Shown here piece by piece: positions 9,207-18,381 of a stretch of 64,000 bases of DNA (positions are counted from its first letter, which is position 1; every line of letters starts with the position of its first letter). Made by a program: the position numbers and the translations under genes. The DNA is taken from contig JBCCHN010000010.1 of the NCBI GenBank assembly GCA_039028695.1, positions 13,806 to 77,805 on the forward strand. Direction: 5' to 3'. This stretch comes from JANQKX01 sp039028695. Lineage in GTDB: Bacteria; Pseudomonadota; Alphaproteobacteria; Kiloniellales; Kiloniellaceae. The notes below the pieces were generated by a model, which saw only the letters and a list, made by a program, of their open reading frames with translations, ran no database searches and had not been told where the DNA came from.

Positions 9207-10424
9207 ATGGATGCGAATCGGACACTAGAGCTTCAAGATTGGATGATCGCCGATGGGACGGTGGCGGTGATGAAGGCTTTGGGCGCCGGATCGCTGGATG
9301 TGCGATTTGTTGGCGGCTGTGTCCGGGATGCCATCCTTGAAAAACCCATAAAGGATGTGGACATCGCCACACCGGATCCTCCGGAAACCGTTATGAAAAA
9401 GTTGCAGGCCGCCGGCGTGAAAGCAATCCCCACCGGATTGGCCCACGGCACCATTACGGCGGTGGCTGATGGGCAAAATTTTGAAATCACCACCCTGCGC
9501 CAGGACCTGGCCTGCGACGGTCGCCATGCCAAGGTGGTCTTTACTGACGATTGGCGAGCCGATGCTGCGCGCCGGGACCTTACCATCAATGCCCTTTCCA
9601 TGAGCCCTTCTGGGACGATTTACGACTATTTTGGCGGATTAGAGGACTTGTGGGTGGGGCGCGTTCGCTTTGTGGGTGATCCTCGCGCGCGCATTGCGGA
9701 GGATTACCTGCGCTTGCTGCGCTTTTTCCGTTTTCACGCCCATTACGGGCGGGGCGCTCCAGATCCGGCAGCTTTGAGCGCGGCCACCGATCTTAAGTCA
9801 AATTTGGGCCATCTCTCTGGCGAGCGGGTGCGTGAGGAACTCCTGCGTCTTTTGGCCGCGCGCGACCCTTTGCCAATGCTCCACATCATGGCCGAGCGGC
9901 AGGTCTTATCAAACATTCTGCCAGGTCAGAGTGACTTATCTCGCCTAGGCGATCTGGTTCAGCTCGATGTCGAAGGCTTGGCCACAAGCGATAGCCTGCT
10001 CCGATTGGCAGCGCTATCACCCAAGGGCGATCCGGCATTCCACGCTGATCGGTTAAAACTCAGCAATGCCCAGGCTCGTCGTTTGAGTGAAATCTCGTCT
10101 CACGCGCTGGCGGTTAATGAAGACCTGGGACCCAGTCTTTATCGCCGCGGGGCTGAAGCTGTGCGGGATTCGTGGCTCTTGGATTGGGCGGCCCACCCCC
10201 TTTCCCATCAAAAAAAGGCCCGCCTGGCGGGCCTTGCTCAAATCGAGTCCTGGCAGCCCAAGGCCTTTCCCCTGACCGGCGCGGACCTGCTCGAAAGGGG
10301 GCTGGCGCCCGGCCCGGAAGTGGGGGATCTCTTACGTCAAATTGAGGACTGGTGGATTGCGGCCGAATTTGTCCCAGACCGGCCGGCCTGTCTCGCCGAG
10401 TTGGACAAACGCCTCCGGACGTAG
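9207..10424 (+). CDS. cca: CCA tRNA nucleotidyltransferase / poly(A) polymerase family
   Basis: About 405 residues of the class II nucleotidyltransferase family. The GGCVRD nucleotide-binding motif (about residues 36-41) is followed by the metal-binding DVD (about 50-52). Further on is a DFR-like region and the tRNA-binding C-terminal domain. The enzyme adds or repairs the 3' CCA of tRNAs. A GTG at 9204 directly precedes the ATG at 9207; the ATG is better placed relative to AGGA at 9193. The length fits the alphaproteobacterial enzymes. It is the last gene of the DUF1285-Nudix-cca run and ends 17 bp from the convergent hemF. Confidence 0.92.
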   Translation: MDANRTLELQDWMIADGTVAVMKALGAGSLDVRFVGGCVRDAILEKPIKDVDIATPDPPETVMKKLQAAGVKAIPTGLAHGTITAVADGQNFEITTLRQDLACDGRHAKVVFTDDWRADAARRDLTINALSMSPSGTIYDYFGGLEDLWVGRVRFVGDPRARIAEDYLRLLRFFRFHAHYGRGAPDPAALSAATDLKSNLGHLSGERVREELLRLLAARDPLPMLHIMAERQVLSNILPGQSDLSRLGDLVQLDVEGLATSDSLLRLAALSPKGDPAFHADRLKLSNAQARRLSEISSHALAVNEDLGPSLYRRGAEAVRDSWLLDWAAHPLSHQKKARLAGLAQIESWQPKAFPLTGADLLERGLAPGPEVGDLLRQIEDWWIAAEFVPDRPACLAELDKRLRT

Positions 10425-10441
10425 GTTGCGTCGTTGGCGCC

Positions 10442-11326
10442 CTATGGCCATGCGGCCTCCGGGGGCAGAGACATGAGAATTGCCTCCACATTTCCGCCGG
10501 TCTTCAGGCCGAATTGAGTTCCCCTGTCGTAAAGCAGATTAAACTCCGCATAGCGCCCTCGGCGCACCAATTGGTGTTGCCGCTGCTCGTCGGTCCATGG
10601 TTCTTCAAAGTGCTGCCGCACCAGGTCGGGATAGACCTCGAGAAAGGCCTTGCCCACATCCTGGGTGAAGGCAAAATCCTGGTCCCAGTCACCGCTGTCC
10701 AAATAGTCGTAAAAAATGCCTCCGATGCCCCGGGGCTCCTTGCGGTGCGGCAAATAAAAATACTCATCGCACCACGCCTTGAAGCGTGGGTAGTAGTCCG
10801 GGTCGTGCTTGTCGCAGGCCGCTTTAAAGGCTCCATGGAACCGGGCCGTGTCGTCATCATTGGGGACCATGGGGGTCAGATCGCCGCCGCCCCCGAACCA
10901 GCTTTTGCCCGTGACGATATGACGCGTATTCATATGCACCGCCGGCACCCGCGGTGAGCGCAGGTGGGCAACCAGAGAAATTCCGCTGGCCCAAAAGCTT
11001 TGATTTTCCTCTGTTCCGGGAATCTTTTTGGCAAAGTCTGCTTCAAAGGTGCCATGAACCGTCGAGACGTTCACGCCCACCTTTTCGAAGACCCTGCCGT
11101 GCATGATAGACATGACGCCGCCGCCGCCATCCGGCCGGTTCCAGGCCTTGCGCTGGAATTTACCCGGTGCCACGTGGGAAAATCGATCCGCGTTGGGTCC
11201 GGAAAGTTCATGCTCCAAGGCCTCGAAGGCGCGGCAGATTTGATCCCTCAGATCCTCGAACCAGGCCCGAGCCTGGGTTTTTTGCTCTTCAATCCTATTG
11301 GTCATGAACGTGGTCGATCCACTCAA
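10442..11326 (-). CDS. hemF: oxygen-dependent coproporphyrinogen III oxidase
   Basis: A 294-residue protein close to the family length of about 300. It carries the HMNTRH segment with its active-site histidines, the GGGGDLTP loop, the GGIFYDYLD motif and the C-terminal FGLKTGG region. The enzyme converts coproporphyrinogen III to protoporphyrinogen IX in haem synthesis using oxygen. The likely start is a TTG at 11326, with AGGA 8 bases upstream; an in-frame ATG at 11305 is the alternative. It follows trmL by only 3 bp and is probably co-transcribed with it. Confidence 0.95.
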   Translation of the reverse strand: MSGSTTFMTNRIEEQKTQARAWFEDLRDQICRAFEALEHELSGPNADRFSHVAPGKFQRKAWNRPDGGGGVMSIMHGRVFEKVGVNVSTVHGTFEADFAKKIPGTEENQSFWASGISLVAHLRSPRVPAVHMNTRHIVTGKSWFGGGGDLTPMVPNDDDTARFHGAFKAACDKHDPDYYPRFKAWCDEYFYLPHRKEPRGIGGIFYDYLDSGDWDQDFAFTQDVGKAFLEVYPDLVRQHFEEPWTDEQRQHQLVRRGRYAEFNLLYDRGTQFGLKTGGNVEAILMSLPPEAAWP

Positions 11327-11329
11327 GGT

Positions 11330-11791
11330 TTAGGTCCTGGAAAAGCCGCCGGTTTGCCGCAAGGCCTCGCCGGCCACCATGGCAGCAGCCTGGGCCACAT
11401 TGATCGAGCGCAGTCCCTCTTTCAAAGGAATTCTGATCCGGGCATCGGCCAGATCGTGCACCTCCTGTGGTACCCCCGCGCTCTCTCGTCCCAATAAGAG
11501 CCGGTCGCCATTTCTAAACGAAAAGTCACAATAGCTCTGATCACCCTTCGTGGTCAGCAAGACCAGGCGGGTGTTTTGACTCTTATGGTCGGCGCAATAG
11601 GCCTGCCAGGACCTGTGACGGGTCAGATCCAGATGCTCATAGTAGTCCATGGCCGCCCGCCGCAGGCGTTTATCGTCCAAAACAAAGCCGCAGGGCTCAA
11701 TGATATCCACAGGCAAGGCCAAGCAGGCGGCCAGGCGCATCATCGTCCCGCAGTTCTGTGGAATATCAGGCTGATAGAGAACCAGCCGCAT
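11330..11791 (-). CDS. trmL: tRNA (cytidine/uridine-2'-O-)-methyltransferase TrmL
   Basis: A 153-residue SPOUT-class methyltransferase. The trefoil-knot motifs are visible as LLLGRESAGVP (about residues 98-108) and RSINVAQAAA (about 131-140), with NCG near the N-terminus. TrmL methylates the ribose of the wobble base (position 34) of tRNA-Leu isoacceptors. A strong AAGGAG lies 7 bases before the ATG. It is followed 3 bp later by hemF and is divergent from petA. Confidence 0.93.
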   Translation of the reverse strand: MRLVLYQPDIPQNCGTMMRLAACLALPVDIIEPCGFVLDDKRLRRAAMDYYEHLDLTRHRSWQAYCADHKSQNTRLVLLTTKGDQSYCDFSFRNGDRLLLGRESAGVPQEVHDLADARIRIPLKEGLRSINVAQAAAMVAGEALRQTGGFSRT

Positions 11792-12171
11792 CCAAATCTC
11801 CTTTTTCAGTCACATTTTGAGAGCCGAACGATCTCCAACGTTGCGCGGGGAGCAATAGTCCTCCTTTTAGGGTGCTGCAAGGCTCATGGTGACCAGGAAT
11901 CTGCCAAGTTATTCCCGGCAGTGACGGCCGGTGAGGCCGCCTCAGAGACAAAAAAAGCGCATGCCGCGGCGCGAATTATGATGCATGGGGCTTTGCCTTT
12001 ATGGCGATTTTCCTCTATACCGCTCAGTTAGATAAGCTTATTGGGTCATCGCAGCGCTACCGTGCCATAGATACGGGCTTTTCTTTTAGCGGGTCGGGTG
12101 TATTCCGACAAAGAAAAGTGAGGGGGGGTATCGGGCGATGCCAAAAGAGGACTCTTTAGGGGAAGGGAGCT
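11792..12171. other. 380-bp divergent intergenic region, trmL / petA
   Basis: No gene is supported here. The region must carry the start signals for trmL (leftward) and for the bc1 operon (rightward). A TATACC element near 12018, preceded by a T-rich stretch, could be a -10 for petABC, giving a leader of about 150 bases. I saw no clear inverted repeat or riboswitch. Confidence 0.5.
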
Positions 12172-12732
12172 ATGGCGGATAGTGCGAATACGGCGCCGAC
12201 GGCCGGTCATGATGATGACGGCGGCACGCGGCGCGATTTTCTCTATTTGACAGTTGGTGCCATGGGCGCCATTGGTGCGGCGGTTACAATTTGGCCTTTG
12301 GTGGACTCCATGAATCCGTCGGCCGATGTCTTGGCATTGGCCTCGACTGAAGTTGACCTTTCGCCCATGAGCGAAGGTCAGCGCATCACCATCACCTGGC
12401 GCGGCAAGCCGGTCTTTGTGGACCGACGCACGGCTGATCAGATCAAGATGGCCGAAGAAGTGCCGATCGACCAACTGCCCGATCCCCAATTGGACGAGGC
12501 ACGGGTGCAAAAGCCCGAATGGCTGGTTTTGATCGGCGTGTGCACCCACTTGGGCTGTATCCCCTTGGGTCAGAAAACGGGTCAGCCGCGCGGCGAGTTC
12601 GGTGGCTGGTTCTGCCCCTGTCATGGGTCTCACTACGATACCTCCGGGCGAATTCGCAAAGGTCCCGCTCCGGCCAATATGGCCGTGCCGCCTTATGAGT
12701 TCCTAGGCGACGAACTTATTCGGATCGGTTGA
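12172..12732 (+). CDS. petA: ubiquinol-cytochrome c reductase Rieske iron-sulfur subunit
   Basis: A 186-residue Rieske protein. A twin-arginine motif at residues 20-21 precedes a single membrane anchor (about 24-45), as expected for Tat export of the folded iron-sulfur domain. Cluster ligands lie in CTHLGC (124-129) and CPCHGS (148-153). The protein passes electrons from ubiquinol at the Qo site to cytochrome c1. A GGGGAAGGGAG ribosome site precedes the ATG. It is the first gene of the petABC operon, 13 bp before petB. Confidence 0.97.
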   Translation: MADSANTAPTAGHDDDGGTRRDFLYLTVGAMGAIGAAVTIWPLVDSMNPSADVLALASTEVDLSPMSEGQRITITWRGKPVFVDRRTADQIKMAEEVPIDQLPDPQLDEARVQKPEWLVLIGVCTHLGCIPLGQKTGQPRGEFGGWFCPCHGSHYDTSGRIRKGPAPANMAVPPYEFLGDELIRIG

Positions 12733-12745
12733 GGGGGACTGAGAC

Positions 12746-13954
12746 ATGATGAATAACCCAGTGGTCAAGTGGATCGACCATCGGCTTCCCATCATCACAA
12801 TGATGAACAAGGAGCTGAACGAGTATCCGACACCCCGCAACCTGAATTATTGGTGGAACTTCGGTTCCTTGGCCGGCATTGTTTTGGTGATCATGATCCT
12901 GACGGGGATCATCTTAGCCATGCAGTACACAGCCCACGTGGACTACGCTTTTGATTCGGTCGAGCGTATCATGCGCGATGTGAACTATGGCTGGATGATC
13001 CGCTATATTCACGCCAACGGCGCCTCCTTCTTTTTCATTGTGGTCTATATCCACATTTTCCGGGGCCTTTATTACGGCTCTTACAAGGCCCCCCGGGAAA
13101 TCCTGTGGATGATCGGTGTTCTCATTCTCCTGCTTATGATGGCCACTGCTTTTATGGGCTACGTGCTGCCTTGGGGCCAGATGAGCTTCTGGGGCGCCAC
13201 GGTGATCACCAACCTCTTCTCCGCCATTCCGCTGGTCGGCGATACCATCGTCACCTGGTTGTGGGGTGGCTTTTCTGTCGATAACCCAACCCTAAACCGC
13301 TTTTTCGCCCTGCATTACTTGATGCCCTTCGTGCTTGTCGGTGTGGTGATCTTGCATCTTTGGGCGTTGCATCGCTTTGGTTCGAATAATCCCATCGGCA
13401 TCGATGCCAAGGGGCCCCAGGATAAAATCCCCTTCAATCCTTATTACACCGTCAAGGATGCTTTTGGGCTGGGTGTTTTCCTGTTGTTCTTTGCGGGCTT
13501 TGTGTTCTTCGCACCGAATTACTTGGGTCATCCGGACAACTACATCCCCGCCAATCCCCTCTCCACGCCAGCCCATATCGTGCCGGAATGGTACTTCCTG
13601 CCGTTCTATGCGATCCTGCGGGCGATCCCGGACAAGCTGGGCGGCGTTATCGCGATGTTCGCGGCCATCGCAATTCTCTTCGTGCTCCCGTGGCTTGATC
13701 GCTCGCCTGTGCGAAGCGGCAAATTCCGCCCGGTGTTCCGGATCTTTTTCTGGCTCTTGTTCATCGATTGCCTGATCCTCGGCTACTGCGGTGCCAAGCC
13801 GGCCGAAGGCCAATGGCTCTGGTACAGTCGTATCGCAACCTTCTGGTATTTCCTCCACTTCCTCGTGATCATTCCGTTATTGGGGATCATGGAACGACCT
13901 AGAACCTTACCCAGTTCGATTAGCCAACCGGTTCTCGAACAGCCGGCCGAGTGA
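12746..13954 (+). CDS. petB: cytochrome b subunit of the bc1 complex
   Basis: A 402-residue polytopic membrane protein. The four haem-ligating histidines are H89, H103, H190 and H204, and the Qo-site PEWY motif is at 280-283. About eight membrane helices are evident. It is the quinol-oxidising and proton-translocating core of complex III. Start codons at 12746 and 12749 are adjacent and both follow GAGGGGGA. The stop is followed within 15 bases by the petC start. Confidence 0.97.
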   Translation: MMNNPVVKWIDHRLPIITMMNKELNEYPTPRNLNYWWNFGSLAGIVLVIMILTGIILAMQYTAHVDYAFDSVERIMRDVNYGWMIRYIHANGASFFFIVVYIHIFRGLYYGSYKAPREILWMIGVLILLLMMATAFMGYVLPWGQMSFWGATVITNLFSAIPLVGDTIVTWLWGGFSVDNPTLNRFFALHYLMPFVLVGVVILHLWALHRFGSNNPIGIDAKGPQDKIPFNPYYTVKDAFGLGVFLLFFAGFVFFAPNYLGHPDNYIPANPLSTPAHIVPEWYFLPFYAILRAIPDKLGGVIAMFAAIAILFVLPWLDRSPVRSGKFRPVFRIFFWLLFIDCLILGYCGAKPAEGQWLWYSRIATFWYFLHFLVIIPLLGIMERPRTLPSSISQPVLEQPAE

Positions 13955-13968
13955 GGGGGAAGAATCCG

Positions 13969-14742
13969 ATGAAAAAGTTCTTAGCACCCGCCCTCGGCGT
14001 CGCATTGACCATGGGCCTGGTCGCTGCCTCTCCCTCTGTTTCCCAGGCAGCAGAAGGGGTGGCCATTCCGAGCCATTCCTGGTCTTTCAGCGGCCCCTTC
14101 GGGCATTATGACAAGATCCAGCTCCAGCGGGGCTTCCAGGTTTACCGTGAAGTCTGCGCCGGTTGTCACGGCATCAAATACATTGCCTTTCGAAACCTTG
14201 CCGCCCTCGGCTATTCCGAGGATGAAATCAAGGCCATGGCGTCGGACTATCTCATTGAGGACGGTCCCGATGACGATGGGGAAATGTTCGAGCGCGCGGG
14301 CAAGCCCTCGGATCTCTTCCCGGATCCTTTCCCCAATGAAAAAGCCGCCGCTGCGGCTAATGGGGGCGCGGCTCCGCCCGATCTTTCCCTGATCGCCAAG
14401 GCCCGTGCCGGTGGCCCCGACTATACCTATGCGCTCATGATCGGCTACGAAGATCCGCCGGCGGATTTCGAGTTGCTGGAAGGCTTAAATTACAACAAGT
14501 ATTTCCCCGGCCATCAAATCGCCATGCCATCGCCGCTCTATGAAGACGCGGTCACCTACGAGGACGGAACGGCAGCGACGATCGAACAGATGTCCGAGGA
14601 CGTGACGGCCTTTCTCATGTGGACGGCCGAGCCCACAATGGAGCAACGTAAGGAAACCGGCATCAAAGTGATGATGTTCCTGATCATCTTCACGATCATA
14701 CTCTATATCGCCAAACGTAAGATCTGGGCGGATATTCACTAA
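13969..14742 (+). CDS. petC: cytochrome c1 of the bc1 complex
   Basis: A 257-residue protein. An N-terminal signal peptide ends near residue 28 (QAAEG). The single haem-binding CAGCH is at residues 63-67, and the C-terminal helix (about 234-250) anchors it to the membrane. The start at 13969 is chosen because it follows GAGGGGGAAG and begins with a lysine-containing signal; the GTG at 13951 overlaps the petB stop and would add 6 residues. It accepts electrons from the Rieske protein and passes them to cytochrome c. It is the last gene of petABC, and a terminator follows. Confidence 0.96.
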   Translation: MKKFLAPALGVALTMGLVAASPSVSQAAEGVAIPSHSWSFSGPFGHYDKIQLQRGFQVYREVCAGCHGIKYIAFRNLAALGYSEDEIKAMASDYLIEDGPDDDGEMFERAGKPSDLFPDPFPNEKAAAAANGGAAPPDLSLIAKARAGGPDYTYALMIGYEDPPADFELLEGLNYNKYFPGHQIAMPSPLYEDAVTYEDGTAATIEQMSEDVTAFLMWTAEPTMEQRKETGIKVMMFLIIFTIILYIAKRKIWADIH

Positions 14743-14764
14743 TTTGATCGCATCTGCGATAAAG

Positions 14765-14799
14765 AGAGGCCGCTTGGGTAAGGCGGCCTCTTTTCTTTT
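14765..14799 (+). terminator. rho-independent terminator after petC
   Basis: AGAGGCCGC (14765-14773) pairs perfectly with GCGGCCTCT (14783-14791) across a 9-base loop and runs into TTTTCTTTT. It closes the petABC transcript just before the mtnP start. Confidence 0.88.
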
Positions 14800-14814
14800 G
14801 GGAGTGCGCAAGGT

Positions 14815-15705
14815 ATGGCGGAAATGTCTCAGGATTCGGTGATTGGCGTCATCGGTGGCAGTGGACTTTACGAGATAGATGGCCTAACGGATTTGGAATG
14901 GCGGGCCGTCGAATCGTCCTTCGGTAAGCCGTCCGATGACCTTCTTTTTGGTTCTTTGGGTGGGCAAAGGGTGGTTTTTTTGCCCCGTCACGGACGGGGG
15001 CATCGGGTGCCGCCCAGCGACGTCAACTATCGCGCCAATATCGATGCCATGAAGCGGGCGGGGGTCACCGAAATAATTTCGGTCTCGGCGGTCGGGTCGC
15101 TTAAAGAAGAGCTCGCCCCCGGCACCTTCGTCCTGGTGGACCAGTTCATTGATCGCACCTTTGCCCGCAAGAAAAGCTTCTTCGGCGAAGGCATGGTGGC
15201 GCATGTTTCCGTGGCTGATCCGGTTTGCGCGCGCTTAGGCGGCCATTTGCAGGCTGCTGCGGCCGAGGTGGGAATAGAAATGGTGGTTGGCGGCACGTAC
15301 TTGGCGATGGAAGGACCCCAGTTCTCCAGCAAGGCGGAATCCGCCCTCTATCGCTCCTGGAACTGCGACGTGATCGGCATGACCAATATGCCCGAGGCCA
15401 AGCTCGCCCGTGAGGCCGAGATTTGTTACGCGACCGTTGCGATGGTCACCGACTATGATTGTTGGCATCCTCACCATGATGACGTCACAGTGCAGCAAAT
15501 CATTGAGACTCTCATGGCTAACGCCGCCAAGGCACGCACCCTGGTTGCTCAGATTATTCCCAAGCTGGCAGGCCGTCAGGATTGCTGCATTATGGGCTGT
15601 CAAGAGGTGTTGGACACTGCCCTCATCACCGCGCCCGAGGCCCGCGATCCGGTCCTTTTGCAAAAGCTGGACGCGATCTTGGCGCGGGTTCAGTCGACTA
15701 CCTAA
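14815..15705 (+). CDS. mtnP: S-methyl-5'-thioadenosine phosphorylase
   Basis: A 296-residue member of the purine nucleoside phosphorylase family. The N-terminal GGSGLYEIDGL phosphate-binding segment, the FLPRHGRGH motif and the later EGPQFSS and GMTNMPEA motifs identify the MTAP type. It phosphorolyses 5'-methylthioadenosine to adenine and 5-methylthioribose-1-phosphate. It begins 16 bp after the petC terminator and is followed by mtnA and a class II aldolase on the same strand. It is the first step of MTA disposal in this locus. Confidence 0.95.
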   Translation: MAEMSQDSVIGVIGGSGLYEIDGLTDLEWRAVESSFGKPSDDLLFGSLGGQRVVFLPRHGRGHRVPPSDVNYRANIDAMKRAGVTEIISVSAVGSLKEELAPGTFVLVDQFIDRTFARKKSFFGEGMVAHVSVADPVCARLGGHLQAAAAEVGIEMVVGGTYLAMEGPQFSSKAESALYRSWNCDVIGMTNMPEAKLAREAEICYATVAMVTDYDCWHPHHDDVTVQQIIETLMANAAKARTLVAQIIPKLAGRQDCCIMGCQEVLDTALITAPEARDPVLLQKLDAILARVQSTT

Positions 15706-15723
15706 TAGGCGGAGAGGGGCATT

Positions 15724-16827
15724 ATGAAGGTCAACGGCAAGCCCATGCGCAGCATCGCCCTGGCATCCGATGGTTGGGCGGTGGAGATCATCGATCAGAC
15801 CCAACTACCGCACGCTTTTGAAGTGGTGCGGCTGGAGGACTGGCCTGCCGCCGCCCATGCCATTCGAGCCATGCTGGTTCGGGGTGCACCCCTCATTGGT
15901 GCAACCGCCGCTTACGGCTTGGCCTTAGCCATGCGATCGGACCCATCGGATGACGCTTTGAAATCCGTGTCCAAGAGCCTCTTCGAAACCCGGCCCACGG
16001 CGGTCAATCTGCGATGGGCCCTTGAGCGTATGGAGGATCATCTCAAGACTCTGGCCCCCCAAGACCGTTGTGAGGCAGCCTATATGATGGCGGGTGAGAT
16101 TGCTGATGAGGATGTGTCCCTGTGCCGCGCCATTGGCGAGAACGGTCTAAAGCTCATCCAATTGGTCGCCGATCGCAAACCAGGCGAGACGGTGAACCTT
16201 TTGACTCATTGCAACGCGGGCTGGCTGGCCACGGTGGATTGGGGCACGGCCTTGGCGCCCATCTATATGGCGCACGATGCGGGCCTGCCGGTCCATGTGT
16301 GGGTCGATGAAACCCGGCCGCGGAACCAAGGGGCGGGCCTCACGGCTTGGGAGCTTTCGCAGCATGGCGTATCTCATACGGTCATTGCGGATAATGCAGG
16401 CGGCCACCTGATGCAACACGGCCAGGTGGACCTTTGCATCACCGGGACGGACCGAACCACCGCACATGGGGACGTCTGCAACAAGATCGGCACCTATTTG
16501 AAGGCCTTGGCGGCCGATGCCAATAACGTACCCTTTTATGTCGCCTTGCCTGGCCCCACCATCGACTGGCGTATCGGCGACGGGGTAAAGGAAATACCCA
16601 TCGAGCAGCGAGACGGCCTGGAAATCTCGCAGGTTTCCGGCATGACCGCCGATGGAGCCGTGACCTCGGTGCGGGTGACGCCATCTGAAAGCCCGGTCGC
16701 CAACTATGCCTTTGATGTGACACCCGCCGATCTTGTCAGCGGCCTGATCACCGAGCGCGGGGTTTGTCCGGCAAGTCGCGAAGGTCTTTTAAGTCTTTAC
16801 CCGGAAGAGCGCGACCAAGCCCGCTAA
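15724..16827 (+). CDS. mtnA: S-methyl-5-thioribose-1-phosphate isomerase
   Basis: A 367-residue member of the eIF2B/MtnA isomerase family. The GAPLIG substrate loop is near residue 55, the catalytic Cys is C163 in THCNAGWLAT and the catalytic Asp is D243 in GTDRTT. It isomerises 5-methylthioribose-1-phosphate to 5-methylthioribulose-1-phosphate. It lies 18 bp after mtnP with a GGAGAGGGG ribosome site, and 10 bp before the aldolase gene, so the three are almost certainly one operon. Confidence 0.95.
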   Translation: MKVNGKPMRSIALASDGWAVEIIDQTQLPHAFEVVRLEDWPAAAHAIRAMLVRGAPLIGATAAYGLALAMRSDPSDDALKSVSKSLFETRPTAVNLRWALERMEDHLKTLAPQDRCEAAYMMAGEIADEDVSLCRAIGENGLKLIQLVADRKPGETVNLLTHCNAGWLATVDWGTALAPIYMAHDAGLPVHVWVDETRPRNQGAGLTAWELSQHGVSHTVIADNAGGHLMQHGQVDLCITGTDRTTAHGDVCNKIGTYLKALAADANNVPFYVALPGPTIDWRIGDGVKEIPIEQRDGLEISQVSGMTADGAVTSVRVTPSESPVANYAFDVTPADLVSGLITERGVCPASREGLLSLYPEERDQAR

Positions 16828-16837
16828 GGAGGTCTCG

Positions 16838-17533
16838 GTGAAGTTCCTAAAGGCCCGCAAAGCCTTGATCGAAACCGCCCTGCGGATGAACGCTTCGGGT
16901 ATCAATCAGGGTACATCCGGCAACCTGAGCCAGCGGGTGCCGGCGGGGCTCTTGATCACCCCGTCCGGCGTGCCCTATGGGGAGATGGCACCGGCTGATG
17001 TTGTATTCATGGATATGGCCGGAACCTGGCAGTGCGAGCGCCAAGGCCGCCGGCCGTCTAGCGAGTGGCGTTTTCATCTGGATATCCTGACCGCCCGGCC
17101 GGAAGTCAATGCCATCGTTCACTGCCATTCGCAAAAGGCCACCGCACTGGCTTGTCTGCGCCAAGGCATACCGGCCTTTCACTACATGGTCGCCATTGCT
17201 GGCGGCGACGATATTCGCTGCGCGCCCTATGAGACCTTTGGCAGTCAAGCCCTCTCCCAGGCCGCATTGGATGCGCTTGCGGACCGCTGGGCCTGTCTTT
17301 TGGCCAATCATGGGCAGATTGCGCTGGGCCGGGATCTGCGCCAGGCGCTGGCACTTGCCATTGAAGTCGAGGTGCTGGCGGAGCAATTTTGCACAGCGCA
17401 ATCTTTGCAGATGTATCTGGGCCGTCCAAAAATTTTGTCAAAAAAGGAAATGGTCAAAGTTTTGGCAAAATTCCAGGCGGGCGCAGGTTATGCGAGTGAT
17501 GCCAGCGATAATCCAAAAAGGAAAAACCCATGA
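16838..17533 (+). CDS. class II aldolase, probable 5-methylthioribulose-1-phosphate aldolase (Ald2-like)
   Basis: A 231-residue class II aldolase/adducin fold protein of the FucA type. The catalytic Glu is E76 and the metal-binding histidines are H95, H97 and H158, each exactly 3 residues later than in E. coli FucA (E73, H92, H94, H155). The GTG start is preceded by AAGGAGGT. Next to mtnP and mtnA it probably cleaves methylthioribulose-1-phosphate to DHAP and 2-methylthioacetaldehyde, as shown for R. rubrum Ald2. The alternative is the MtnB dehydratase of the same fold, but no mtnC, mtnD or ARD gene is present. Specificity is an inference. Confidence 0.82.
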   Translation: MKFLKARKALIETALRMNASGINQGTSGNLSQRVPAGLLITPSGVPYGEMAPADVVFMDMAGTWQCERQGRRPSSEWRFHLDILTARPEVNAIVHCHSQKATALACLRQGIPAFHYMVAIAGGDDIRCAPYETFGSQALSQAALDALADRWACLLANHGQIALGRDLRQALALAIEVEVLAEQFCTAQSLQMYLGRPKILSKKEMVKVLAKFQAGAGYASDASDNPKRKNP

Positions 17534-18381
17534 TCCCGGGACTATGCGGTGTCGATCACGCTCTGGTGGGTGTACGTGACCTGGAGGGTGCACGTACAGC
17601 CTTCCAGCGTCTTGGCTTCACGATCACGCCGCGCGGTCGGCACATCGGTTGGGGAACGGCCAATTACTGTGTCATGTTCCAAGAAGACTATCTGGAGCTC
17701 TTGGGCATCTTGGACTCGAACCAGTTCACCAATAACCTGGACCGATTTTTGGCCAAGCGGGAGGGGCTTCTCGGCCTGGCCTTTGCGTCCCGGGATGTGA
17801 CGGCCTTACGAGAAAGCCTCGCCGACCAAGATATCCCCAGCGACGGGCCGAAGGATTTGAAGCGGATTCTAGAACTACCGGGTGGGGAAGCCTTGCCGGC
17901 TTTTAGTCTGCTCTATCCGAGCCCCGGCACAACGCCGGGCCTTTCGGCCTTTGTGTGCCAGCACCTGACCCGCGATCTGGTTTGGCAGCCCCATTGGACC
18001 AAACACCTCAATGGGGCCGTCGGCCTTCACGAGCTGGTCACGGTGGTCGATGATCCCGGCGGACTGGCCCTGGACTACGCGCGCCTGTTCGGAGAAGACC
18101 AGGTGGCGGTCAGCGACGGTCTGGTCCGGGTGCAAGCCGGCGCCTGCCAGTTGATTTTCGTTTTGCCGGCCGGCCTGACCGATCTTTATCCTGCGGATCT
18201 GGCATTGCAAAAGGTGGAAGAGCCTTGGATGGCGGGTCTGACAATCGGGGTATCGGCGATCGACACCACCGCCGGCCACCTAAGGTCCCAGGGAATTGAT
18301 CTGCTGGAAACGAGAGCCGGTCGTCTTCTGGTGCCGCCCGAACAAGCTTGTGGTGTTCTTCTGGAATTTGTCGAGGCTTAA
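17530..18381 (+). CDS. VOC (glyoxalase-like) family protein
   Basis: A 283-residue protein with two vicinal-oxygen-chelate modules. The first begins VDHALVGVRD near residue 8 and the second near residue 155 (HELVTVVDD). A metal-ligand Glu is plausible in DYLELLGI. The length and architecture match the glyoxalase_3 type. Its ATG overlaps the aldolase stop (ATGA), so translation is coupled to the MTA operon. A role in handling the reactive aldehyde made by the aldolase would make sense but is speculation. Its last 4 bases overlap the convergent TetR gene. Confidence 0.85.
   Translation: MIPGLCGVDHALVGVRDLEGARTAFQRLGFTITPRGRHIGWGTANYCVMFQEDYLELLGILDSNQFTNNLDRFLAKREGLLGLAFASRDVTALRESLADQDIPSDGPKDLKRILELPGGEALPAFSLLYPSPGTTPGLSAFVCQHLTRDLVWQPHWTKHLNGAVGLHELVTVVDDPGGLALDYARLFGEDQVAVSDGLVRVQAGACQLIFVLPAGLTDLYPADLALQKVEEPWMAGLTIGVSAIDTTAGHLRSQGIDLLETRAGRLLVPPEQACGVLLEFVEA

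Noticed and set aside
11576..12031. A 151-codon frame crossing trmL into the petA upstream gap
   Set aside because: Mostly antisense to trmL, and the part in the gap lacks protein-like character or ribosome site.
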